From: Pseudosporangium ferrugineum
GTDB lineage: Bacteria; Actinomycetota; Actinomycetes; Mycobacteriales; Micromonosporaceae
Direction of reading: 5' to 3'
Assembly (NCBI RefSeq): GCF_003002065.1
Contig: NZ_PVZG01000001.1
Location: forward strand, 911,180-975,179
DNA length: 64,000 bases
In this document: positions 50,100 to 57,493 of the stretch, in pieces
Position numbering within the stretch: position 1 is the first letter of the stretch
Layout: every line of letters starts with the position of its first letter
Notes under the pieces: generated by a model
Database searches by the model: none
What the model was told of the DNA's origin: nothing
Seen by the model: the letters and a program-made list of their open reading frames with translations, nothing else
Made by a program: the position numbers and the translations under genes

Positions 50100-50336
50100 A
50101 TGCCTGCCCAGCCCTTCTCCGTCCACGTCGATCCGGACGATCTCGCCCGCGCCGACCTGACCGCGGCGGTGGACGTGCCACCGGCCACCGGCCGCACGGA
50201 CACCCGCCCCGGCCGCGCGGCCCGGCACGGCGCCGGCGACGACCGCCAGGCCGCCCGGGAACGCTCCGGCCGGGCCCGCTCCGGCCGCGCCGCGGCGGCC
50301 GGCACCGGCCGTTCCTACGCCTTCCGCCGCAGCTGA
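50100..50336 (+). CDS. Small Arg/Ala-rich basic protein (78 residues)
   Basis: ATG 50100 with a strong GAGGAGG 7 nt upstream. The N-terminal 35 residues (QPFSVHVDPDDLARADL) are acidic-mixed; the rest is Arg/Ala/Gly-rich and ends in SYAFRRS. There is no membrane segment and no Cys, and I do not recognise a family. Rich in Arg, it could bind nucleic acid, or be a peptide precursor with a folded leader; neither is supported further. The strong ribosome site is the main argument that it is expressed. Confidence 0.5.
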   Translation: MPAQPFSVHVDPDDLARADLTAAVDVPPATGRTDTRPGRAARHGAGDDRQAARERSGRARSGRAAAAGTGRSYAFRRS

Positions 50337-50377
50337 CCGGCCCCGCCGATCCGCCGCGACCGTCCGGCCCGGCCAAG

Positions 50378-50530
50378 CGGCACCGCTGATCGGACGCGAC
50401 CGTCCGGCACCGCTGATCCGCACAGCGATCGGCACCGCTGATCGACGCTGCCGGCCTCACGACGGACCGGCGCATCGGCGCGGCTGAACGGCACGGCGCA
50501 TCGGCGCGGCTGATCGGCGCGGCTGATCGG
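50378..50530 (+). repeat. Degenerate GC-rich tandem repeats
   Basis: CGGCACCGCTGATC occurs at 50378, 50405 and 50430 (25-27 bp spacing), followed by a second family GGCGCATCGGCGCGGCTGA repeated to about 50530. No gene is seen in this 298-bp gap apart from the repeats and the terminator that follows. Confidence 0.8.
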
Positions 50531-50543
50531 GATAGATCGGGTT

Positions 50544-50579
50544 GGAAGGCCGGGACCCTTGCCGGGGTCCCGGCCTTCC
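50544..50579. terminator. Strong bidirectional hairpin
   Basis: GGAAGGCCGGGACCC (50544-50558) and its exact complement GGGTCCCGGCCTTCC (50565-50579) form a 15-bp perfect stem with a 6-nt loop. It lies between the small gene at 50100 and the convergent LamG gene. Confidence 0.85.
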
Positions 50580-50634
50580 GTTGTCCGGACCTCCGCCGGG
50601 CCGGGCCGATGAGTGGACGGCGGCGGTCCGGGGC

Positions 50635-51444
50635 TCAGCCGAGGCGCGCGTACACGTCGTCGAGCAGCCCGTGGTACATGTCGCTGCGGGTGTTGAAGTT
50701 CGGGCCCCCGATGCGCAGCGGCAGGTTGTTGCCGATGGACAGCTCGGCCGGGATCGCGATGCTGCCGCTGTCCCTGCCGTCGACGTAGACGGTGAGCCGG
50801 GTGCCCGAGCGCTGGCACATGACGTCGTGCCACTTGTTGTCGGCCACCCCGGCCTTCGAGCGGACCAGGTAGGGGGTTGCCGAGCCCTGGCCGACGACGA
50901 CGCAGTGCGCCTTGGCCTGGTTGGCGCCGATCTGCAGCTTCCACTGGCTCTCGGTGTCGACGACGCCCTTCTGCACGACGTTCGAGGAGCCGGTCACCTG
51001 GGCCTTGGTGAGGCGCAGGGTGGCGCCCCAGCGGAACAGGCGGGTGCCCGGGTCGAGGTCGGGGTCGTCGGTCCCCTCCAGCAGGGCGCGCGGGCAGGCG
51101 GAGGCCTTCGCGGCGCAGGGTACGGGGAAGGCGGCGTACTTGTCGGCGGTGGTGCCGTTGAAGTTGATCCGTCCCCGGTCGGCGGTGCGGACGGTGAGCG
51201 CGCTGCCACGCCCGGAACGATCGGCGACCCGGCCGCCCGCGACGGTTCCCGTGTCGAAGGTGTACCGCGCGACGGTGACCGGCGCGGGTGCTCCCGCGGC
51301 GGCCCTCGCGGAGAAGGCGCTGGCGGCGGTGGCGGCGCTCGCGGAGGGGGCAGCGGCGCTCGCGGGGGCGGCGGTGGCGGCGAGGCCCGCGGTCAGGAGG
51401 GGCAGAGTCAGGACAGTCGTGGCGATTCTGACGGAGAGGTGCAT
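50635..51444 (-). CDS. Secreted LamG/concanavalin-like protein
   Basis: 269 residues. A signal peptide (HLSVRIATTVLTLPLLTAGLAATAAPASA, likely cleaved after ASA) is followed by an Ala/Ser-rich segment and a LamG/Laminin-G-3-like jelly-roll domain (about 60-265): ARYTFDTGTVAGGRVADRSG, a QWKLQIG strand, NKWHDVMCQRSGTRLTVYVDG and PLRIGG...FHGLLDDVYARLG-type ending. Carbohydrate or ligand binding at the cell surface is likely; no catalytic domain accompanies it. Four Cys may form disulfides. Confidence 0.88.
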   Translation of the reverse strand: MHLSVRIATTVLTLPLLTAGLAATAAPASAAAPSASAATAASAFSARAAAGAPAPVTVARYTFDTGTVAGGRVADRSGRGSALTVRTADRGRINFNGTTADKYAAFPVPCAAKASACPRALLEGTDDPDLDPGTRLFRWGATLRLTKAQVTGSSNVVQKGVVDTESQWKLQIGANQAKAHCVVVGQGSATPYLVRSKAGVADNKWHDVMCQRSGTRLTVYVDGRDSGSIAIPAELSIGNNLPLRIGGPNFNTRSDMYHGLLDDVYARLG

Positions 51445-51513
51445 GAGCAGAAGGTACTTTCAGCACGAAACACCGCGAAGTGCCCGAACTCGGTGTTTCG
51501 GGCAGGCCTCGGA

Positions 51514-51598
51514 GCAGACCGGCCGACGCTCACGGCAGACCGGCCGAGGCTCGGCGGCAGACCGGCCGGGGCTCAGAGCAGACCGGCCGACTCCGCAA
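51514..51598. repeat. Four ~21-bp GCAGACCGGCCGA repeats
   Basis: Copies begin at 51514, 51535, 51557 and 51578. The last copy overlaps the 3' end of the gene at 51573-51953 and supplies its stop codon (TGA at 51573-51575) and last residues. Confidence 0.85.
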
Positions 51599-51953
51599 TC
51601 ATGCAGACGGCCACCAGGCGCATCAGGTGCCACTCGGCGGCGAGCCAGGCGGAACCCGACAGGTACGCGTGGCCGGGCTGCGGCAACGGCCGGCCCATCC
51701 GCTGGGCGGCGGCGGCGACGGACTTGGCGTACGCGGCCAGCCCCTCGGCGTCGACCTCGCGGCCGGCGTGGTGCAGGGCGTCGCGCACTGCGGCGGCGTG
51801 CTGGTCGACCTGGGCGAGCAGGCCGGCGTCGCCGAGGGCCGCGGCGAGGCCGTCGACGCCCACCCGCGCCATCATCTCGTCCAGCAGCGCGCGGGCCGGG
51901 TCGACGGCGGGAGCGGCGGAAATCGGGGCGAAGGCGAGGAATTCGTTCGTCAT
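51573..51953 (-). CDS. Small helical actinobacterial protein (DUF6401-like, tentative)
   Basis: 126-residue Ala-rich, mostly helical protein ending in WLAAEWHLMRLVAVCMIAESAGLL. It resembles a small actinobacterial family sometimes listed as DUF6401 in natural-product contexts; this match is from memory of the general pattern and is tentative. No signal peptide. ACGCTA at 51961-51966 (TAGCGT on the coding strand) lies 7 nt before the ATG and no ribosome site is present, suggesting leaderless expression. Its 3' end is formed by a copy of the adjacent tandem repeat. Confidence 0.65.
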   Translation of the reverse strand: MTNEFLAFAPISAAPAVDPARALLDEMMARVGVDGLAAALGDAGLLAQVDQHAAAVRDALHHAGREVDAEGLAAYAKSVAAAAQRMGRPLPQPGHAYLSGSAWLAAEWHLMRLVAVCMIAESAGLL

Positions 51954-51960
51954 GGGAAGG

Positions 51961-51966
51961 ACGCTA
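51961..51966 (-). promoter_or_regulatory. Leaderless-type -10 box TAGCGT
   Basis: Minus-strand TAGCGT, then 7 nt, then the ATG at 51953; no Shine-Dalgarno. Confidence 0.5.
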
Positions 51967-52067
51967 GGGCCTCCGGGCCGCCGCCGACAGGCGGGTAACC
52001 GAACGGCACCCGACCGCTCCCCACAGCGCACCTCCGCCACCGCCGACACCACCGGCCGCCGCCCAGA

Positions 52068-52180
52068 GCCGGCCGATGCCCGGGGCCGGCCGCCGCCCGG
52101 GGCCGGCCGGTGCCCGCCGAAGCCGACCGGTGCCCACCCGACGCCGACCGGTGTCGCCCGCAGCCGGCAGATGCCGCCGG
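52068..52180. repeat. Degenerate 17-21 bp GCCGGCCGGTGCCC repeats
   Basis: Related units begin near 52068, 52085, 52102, 52122, 52143 and 52163 in the gap (51954-52198) between hrpA's 3' end and the small helical protein gene. No gene is apparent in this gap. Confidence 0.7.
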
Positions 52181-52198
52181 GTGCGCCCGGCCGCCCGG

Positions 52199-55100
52199 TC
52201 AGGCCGGCAGCTGGTCCATGGCGCGGTAGATGCGCTTGTCGGAGACCGGGTACGCCGTACCCAGAGACTGCGCGAAGAAGTTGATCCGCAGCTCCTCGAT
52301 CATCCAGCGGATCTCGCGCAGGCCCTCGTCGGCCGGGCCGCCCCGCGGCAGTTCGTCGCGCAGCTCCCTGTACTCGCCCTCGATCTCCTGGAGCTGCGCC
52401 ATCAGCTGCCGATCCCGCGCCAGGTTGCCGCCGAGGCGGTCGAGGCGGTACGCGATCCCCTTCAGGTAGCGGGGCAGGTGGTGCAGCTGGCGCCAGCCCG
52501 TGTCGGTCACGAAGCCCGGATACACCAGCGCCTTGAGCTGCGCCCGGATGTCGGCGAGGGCCGGCACCATCGCCGGGTCGCGGGTGGTGCCCAGCCGCTG
52601 GCCGATCTCGTACGCGGTCGCGAGCACCGCCCGCACCTGGGTGACCACCGTGGCGGTGGCGTCGACCAGGTCGGCCCGGACCTCCTCGCGCAGCCGGGTG
52701 AACTCCTCCGTCGACCAGACCGGCCCGCCCGCGTCCTGCACCAGCCGGTCCACGGCCGCGCCCGCGCAGTCGTCCAGCAGGTCGGCGATCGAGCGGTACG
52801 GGTTGCCCCGCGACAACTCCAGCTTCGCCCGGTTGTCCAGCCGCCCCTGAAGGTAGCGCGCGGCCGGCGGGAGCGTCAGCAACAGCAGCCTGCGGGTGCC
52901 GGCGCGCATCGCCTCCCGCTGCTCCGCCTCGGTCTCGAACACGCGGACCGCCACGCTGTCGCCGTCGTCGGCCAGGGCCGGGTGGACGGTGACCTCGTAG
53001 CCGCCGCGGACCTGCTGGATCGTGCGGGGCAGCGTACCGAAGTCGTTGGTGGTGAGGCCGCGCCGCTCGATGTCGCCGGCCGCCGCGGAGATCGTGGCCT
53101 GGACCTTCGGGGCCAGGGCGGTGCGCAGCACCTCGAGGTCGCGGCCCTCGCCCACCACGTCGCCGTCCTCGTTGATCACCTGGAAGTTCATCCGCAGGTG
53201 GTCGGGGACCTGGCCGGGCCGCCAGGCGTCGCGCGGCACCACCGTGCCGGTCAGCCGGCGCAGCTCGTCGCCGACCGCGTCGCTGAGCGCACCGCGGCGC
53301 ACCGGCACGCGGGCCAGCACGGCGTCGGCCCAGTCGGGCACCGGCACGAAGCTCGTCCGCAGGTGCTTGGGCAGCGCCCGGATCAGCGCCACGACGATGT
53401 CGCGCCGCAGGCCGGGAACGTTCCAGCCGAAGTCGTCCGCGTCGATCTTGTTGAGCAGCGCCAGGGGCACGCGGACGGTCACCCCGTCGGCGGCGGTGCC
53501 GGGTTCGAACTGGTACGAGAGCGGGAGGCGTACGCCGCCGGCCAGCCACGCGTCCGGGTACGCGGCCGGGTCGACCGCGTCGCGATCCGCGTTGACCAGC
53601 ATCTCCCGGGTGAAGGTGAGCAGCTGCGGGTTCTCCCGGCGCTCCTTCTTCCACCAGGCGTCGAAGTGCCGGGCGGAGACGACGTCGGCGGGGATGCGCG
53701 CGTCGTACAGGGCGAAGACCGTCTCGTCGTCGACCTTGATGTCGCGCCGCCGGGCCCGGTTCTCGATCTCCTCGATCCGCTCGAGCAGGCGCGCGTTCTC
53801 GGCGAGGAAGCCGTGGTGGGTGTCCCAGTCGCCCTCGACGAGCGCGCTGCGGATGAACAGCTCGCGGCACAGCTCCGGGTCGACCTTCGCGTAGCCGGTC
53901 TTGCGCCGGGGCACGATCGGCAGCCCGTAGAGGGTCACCTTCTCGTACGCCATGACGGCGCCCTGCTTCTTCTCCCAGTGCGGCTCGCTGTAGCTGCGTT
54001 TGACCAGGTGCGGCGCCAGCTTCTCGGCCCACTCGGGCTCGATCCGCGCGTTGACCCGGGCCCACAGCCGCGAGGTCTCCACCAGCTCGGCCGACATGAC
54101 CCACCGCGGCTGCTTCTTGAACAACGCCGAGCCCGGGAACAGCGCGAACTTGGCCCCGCGCGCGCCGAGGTACTCCCGCTTGTCGACGTCCTTCAGTCCG
54201 ATGTGGCTGAGCAGGCCGGCCAGCAGGGCGGTGTGGAAGCGCTGGCCGTCCGGTATCCGCTCGTCGTCCTCGGTGAACTCCAGGCCGAGGTTGCGGGCGA
54301 CCTGCCGCAGCTGGGCGTAGATGTCCTGCCATTCGCGGACGCGCAGGTAGTTGAGGAACTCCGCGCGGCACAGCCGGCGGAACTGGTTGCCGGAGAGCTC
54401 GCGCTGCTTCTCCCGCAGGTAGCGCCACAGGTTGAGGTAGCTGAAGAAGTCCGATTCCTTGTCGGTGAACCGGGCGTGCTTCTCGTCCGCCTGCTGCTGC
54501 CGGTCGGAGGGGCGCTCGCGCGGGTCCTGGATCGACAGCGCCGCGGCGACCACCATGACCTCGGCCACGCAGTCCTGCCGCCCGGCCTCGATCACCATCC
54601 GGGCCAGCCGCGGGTCGACCGGAAGCTGCGCGAGCTGGCGGCCCATCGGGGTCAGCTTGCGGTTGCCGAGCGCGCCCAGCTCCTCGAGGAGCTTGATGCC
54701 GTCGGTGACGTTGCGCCGGTCCGGCGGGTCGATGAACGGGAAGGCGGCCAGGTCGCCCAGCCCGATGTTGGTCATCTGGAGGATGACCGAGGCGAGGTTG
54801 GTCCGCAGGATCTCCGGCTCGGTGAACTCGGGGCGGCCCTCGAAGTCCTCCTCGGAGTACAGCCGGATGCAGATGCCGTCGCTGGTCCGCCCGCAGCGGC
54901 CCTTGCGCTGGTTGGCGCTGGCCTGCGAGACCGGCTCGATGGGCAGCCGCTGCACCTTGAGCCGGTTGCTGTACCGGGAGATGCGCGCGGTGCCGGGGTC
55001 GATGACGTAGCGGATGCCGGGCACGGTCAGCGAGGTCTCGGCGACGTTGGTGGCGAGCACGACCCGCCGGCCGGTGTGCCGCTCGAAGACCCGGTGCTGC

Positions 55101-56164
55101 TCGGCGGCGGAGAGCCGGCCGTACAGCGGGACGATCTCGGTGTCACGCAGGTCGCGGCGGTTCAGCGCGTCGGCGGCGTCGCGGATCTCCCGCTCGCCGC
55201 TGAGGAACACCAGGATGTCGCCGCGGCTCTCGCGGCCGAGCTCGTCGACCGCGGCGGCGATGCCGTCGATCAGGTCGACCGGTTCCTCGCGCTCCTCCTC
55301 GGTCTCCTCGACCAGCGGCCGGTAGCGCACCTCGACCGGATAGGTCCGCCCCGACACCTCGATCACCGGCGCGGGCTGGGCCGCTTCCGACGCCTGGTCC
55401 TCCGGACGGCGCGGAGAACCCGGAACTACGAACTGCGCGAAGTGCTCGGCGAAACGCTGCGTCTCGATGGTCGCCGAGGTGATGATGAGCTTGAGGTCGG
55501 GGCGCTGCGGCAGCAGCTGCTTCAGGTAGCCGAGGATGAAGTCGATGTTGAGGCTGCGCTCGTGCGCCTCGTCGATGATCAGGGTGTCGTAGCGGCGCAG
55601 CATCCGGTCGTGCTGGATCTCCGCCAGCAGGATGCCGTCCGTCATCACCTTGATCATGGTCTGGTCGGACACCTGGTCGGTGAAGCGGACCTTGTAGCCG
55701 ACCGTCGCGCCCAGCGGGGTGCCGAGCTCCTCGGCGATCCGCTCGGCCACCGTGCGGGCGGCGATCCGCCGCGGCTGGGTGTGCCCGATCTGGCCGCGCA
55801 CGCCGCGCCCCAGCTCCACGCAGATCTTGGGGATCTGCGTGGTCTTGCCGGAGCCGGTCTCGCCCGCGACGATCACCACCTGGTGGTCGCGGATCGCGGC
55901 CAGGATGTCGTCCTTGCGGGCGCTGACCGGCAGCTCCGGCGGATAGGAGACCCGGGGCACGCTCGCCAGCCGCGCGTCGCGGCGCTCCTCGGCCCGGGTC
56001 ACGTCGCCGGTGATCTCGGCGAGCACCGCGGCCCGCGCGGCCTCGTCGCGGATCTTGCGGGTGCCCTCGAGCCGCCGCTGGAGCCGGCGCTCGTCGCGAG
56101 GGAGCAGGTCGGACATTCTGCGGCGGAGCTCGACGAGGTCCTCGCTTACGGGCGTTACAGACAT
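52199..56164 (-). CDS. hrpA: ATP-dependent RNA helicase HrpA
   Basis: 1321-residue DEAH-box helicase. Motif I GETGSGKTTQIPK (about residues 99-111), motif Ia TQPRRIAARTVAERIAEEL, DEAH box IIDEAHERSLNIDF, motif III TSATIETQRF, motif V ATNVAETSLTVPGIRYVID and motif VI QRKGRCGRTSDGICIRLY. The HA2 and OB regions and the long DUF3418 C-terminal extension of HrpA are present, giving full length. The family remodels RNA or RNA-protein complexes and rescues stalled ribosomes in E. coli. Upstream TATTGT about 9 nt before the ATG may be a -10 element. Confidence 0.95.
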   Translation of the reverse strand: MSVTPVSEDLVELRRRMSDLLPRDERRLQRRLEGTRKIRDEAARAAVLAEITGDVTRAEERRDARLASVPRVSYPPELPVSARKDDILAAIRDHQVVIVAGETGSGKTTQIPKICVELGRGVRGQIGHTQPRRIAARTVAERIAEELGTPLGATVGYKVRFTDQVSDQTMIKVMTDGILLAEIQHDRMLRRYDTLIIDEAHERSLNIDFILGYLKQLLPQRPDLKLIITSATIETQRFAEHFAQFVVPGSPRRPEDQASEAAQPAPVIEVSGRTYPVEVRYRPLVEETEEEREEPVDLIDGIAAAVDELGRESRGDILVFLSGEREIRDAADALNRRDLRDTEIVPLYGRLSAAEQHRVFERHTGRRVVLATNVAETSLTVPGIRYVIDPGTARISRYSNRLKVQRLPIEPVSQASANQRKGRCGRTSDGICIRLYSEEDFEGRPEFTEPEILRTNLASVILQMTNIGLGDLAAFPFIDPPDRRNVTDGIKLLEELGALGNRKLTPMGRQLAQLPVDPRLARMVIEAGRQDCVAEVMVVAAALSIQDPRERPSDRQQQADEKHARFTDKESDFFSYLNLWRYLREKQRELSGNQFRRLCRAEFLNYLRVREWQDIYAQLRQVARNLGLEFTEDDERIPDGQRFHTALLAGLLSHIGLKDVDKREYLGARGAKFALFPGSALFKKQPRWVMSAELVETSRLWARVNARIEPEWAEKLAPHLVKRSYSEPHWEKKQGAVMAYEKVTLYGLPIVPRRKTGYAKVDPELCRELFIRSALVEGDWDTHHGFLAENARLLERIEEIENRARRRDIKVDDETVFALYDARIPADVVSARHFDAWWKKERRENPQLLTFTREMLVNADRDAVDPAAYPDAWLAGGVRLPLSYQFEPGTAADGVTVRVPLALLNKIDADDFGWNVPGLRRDIVVALIRALPKHLRTSFVPVPDWADAVLARVPVRRGALSDAVGDELRRLTGTVVPRDAWRPGQVPDHLRMNFQVINEDGDVVGEGRDLEVLRTALAPKVQATISAAAGDIERRGLTTNDFGTLPRTIQQVRGGYEVTVHPALADDGDSVAVRVFETEAEQREAMRAGTRRLLLLTLPPAARYLQGRLDNRAKLELSRGNPYRSIADLLDDCAGAAVDRLVQDAGGPVWSTEEFTRLREEVRADLVDATATVVTQVRAVLATAYEIGQRLGTTRDPAMVPALADIRAQLKALVYPGFVTDTGWRQLHHLPRYLKGIAYRLDRLGGNLARDRQLMAQLQEIEGEYRELRDELPRGGPADEGLREIRWMIEELRINFFAQSLGTAYPVSDKRIYRAMDQLPA

Positions 56165-56224
56165 GGCGCGTCAACAATAGGCACACCCGGCCCGGAATGC
56201 CCGGTGATTATCGCCGCCCCCGGC

Positions 56225-57004
56225 TCAGCCGAGGCGGGAGAGCCCGTCGATCTGCCCCATCTCCTCGTCCGAGAGCACGAAGCCGCCGATCTGCGCGTTG
56301 CGGGCGATGCGCTCGGGGGTGCCGCTCTTGGGGATGACGACGAACCCGTGCTGTACGTGCCAGCGCAGCACCACCCGGGCCGGATCGACGCCGTGCGCGG
56401 TGGCGATCCGGGTGAGCACCGGGTCGTGCAGGTTCGTGGTCTTGAACGGCGAGTAGCCCTCGACCACGACGCCGCGCTCGCGGTGCCCGGCGACGAGCTT
56501 GGCGTCGTACAGCTTCGGCCCCCAGCGGATCTGGTTGACGGCCGGCCTCTCGCCGGTCGCGGCGACCAGCTCGTCGAGGTCGTCGAGGTCGTAGTTGCTG
56601 ACGCCGACAGCGTGCGCGCGGCCCTCGTCGCGGGCGACCAGGAACTCGCGCCACACGGCCACCGATCCGCCCCGGCGCGGCGGCCAGTGGATCAGCCACA
56701 GGTCGACGGCGTCGAGACCGAGCGCGGCCAGGCTGGCGTCGAGGGTCTCCCGCTCCCGGCCGGCCCGCTCCGGCGGCAGCTTGGTGGTGACGAAGACCTC
56801 GTCGCGGGGCACACCGCTGTCGGCGATCGCCCGGCCGACCTCGGCCTCGTTGCCGTACATGGTGGCGGTGTCGAGATGCCGGTAGCCGGCTTCCAGGGCC
56901 TCCCGGACGGCCTCGTACGCGGCGTCACCGCGCAGTTGCCAGGTGCCGAAGCCCAGCAGGGGCATGGCGAGCGGGCCGCCGAGGGACACGGAGGGAAGGG
57001 TCAT
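56225..57004 (-). CDS. Aldo/keto reductase
   Basis: 259-residue NADPH-dependent oxidoreductase of the AKR5-like group (2,5-diketo-D-gluconate reductase type). (beta/alpha)8 barrel with the catalytic tetrad visible: Asp and Tyr in HLDTATMYGNEAEVG, Lys in VFVTTKLPP and His in LWLIHWP. The NADP-binding C-terminal VIPKSGTPERIARNAQI is intact. ATG 57004 has GGAGG directly upstream; ATG 57031 is an alternative. It lies 60 bp downstream of hrpA's start on the same strand side, with no obvious functional link. Confidence 0.93.
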   Translation of the reverse strand: MTLPSVSLGGPLAMPLLGFGTWQLRGDAAYEAVREALEAGYRHLDTATMYGNEAEVGRAIADSGVPRDEVFVTTKLPPERAGRERETLDASLAALGLDAVDLWLIHWPPRRGGSVAVWREFLVARDEGRAHAVGVSNYDLDDLDELVAATGERPAVNQIRWGPKLYDAKLVAGHRERGVVVEGYSPFKTTNLHDPVLTRIATAHGVDPARVVLRWHVQHGFVVIPKSGTPERIARNAQIGGFVLSDEEMGQIDGLSRLG

Positions 57005-57127
57005 GCCTCCATCTTGCTCCGGCCACATCATTGCCGCCCCGCAACAAATTTCCCGCCGCCCGTGTCCGCCGGGCGGTCCGGGTCTTTATGCCTGCGACAT
57101 CGCCGAGTGAAGAGATCCGGAGCACGC

Positions 57128-57493
57128 ATGATCGTCGTCGCAGAGGACCACGAGGACATCCTGTTCGTGCTGCAGCGCGCCCTCGAGCGCGCAGGCCATC
57201 AGGTCGTCGCCACCACCGACGGCGCCGCGGCGCTGGAGGCCGTCCGCGAGCACCGGCCGGACGTCGTGGTGACCGACGTCGACATGCCGCGGATGAGCGG
57301 GCTGGAGCTGTGCCGGGCGATCCGCGCCGACGAGGGCCTGCGGCACATCCCGGTGGTGCTGGCCAGCGGGTCGATGCTGCCCGGCGACGCCCGGGCGGCC
57401 GAGGTGGGCGCGAACGCCACGCTGCTCAAGCCGTTCCTGCCGGCCCAGCTGCTGGCCTGCGTGGCGGAGCTGATGCCGCCTCCGCCGGCCTGA
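57128..57493 (+). CDS. Single-domain response regulator
   Basis: 121-residue CheY-like receiver with no output domain. Acidic pair E6-D7, phosphoacceptor D50 in VVVTDVDMPRMSG, S80 in place of the switch Thr, and K101 in LLKPF. A protein-interaction output is likely. Its last 68 nt overlap, in antisense, the 3' end of the histidine kinase gene, the likely partner. Confidence 0.95.
   Translation: MIVVAEDHEDILFVLQRALERAGHQVVATTDGAAALEAVREHRPDVVVTDVDMPRMSGLELCRAIRADEGLRHIPVVLASGSMLPGDARAAEVGANATLLKPFLPAQLLACVAELMPPPPA

Noticed and set aside
50100..50336. Treating the small basic protein as a lanthipeptide or FxLD/FxSxx-type precursor
   Set aside because: No Cys, C-terminus does not match those signatures, and no modification enzyme is adjacent.
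52076..57493. An 1805-codon open frame on the plus strand opposite hrpA and the aldo/keto reductase
   Set aside because: Shadow of the minus-strand genes; only its 3' end (the response regulator from ATG 57128) is real.
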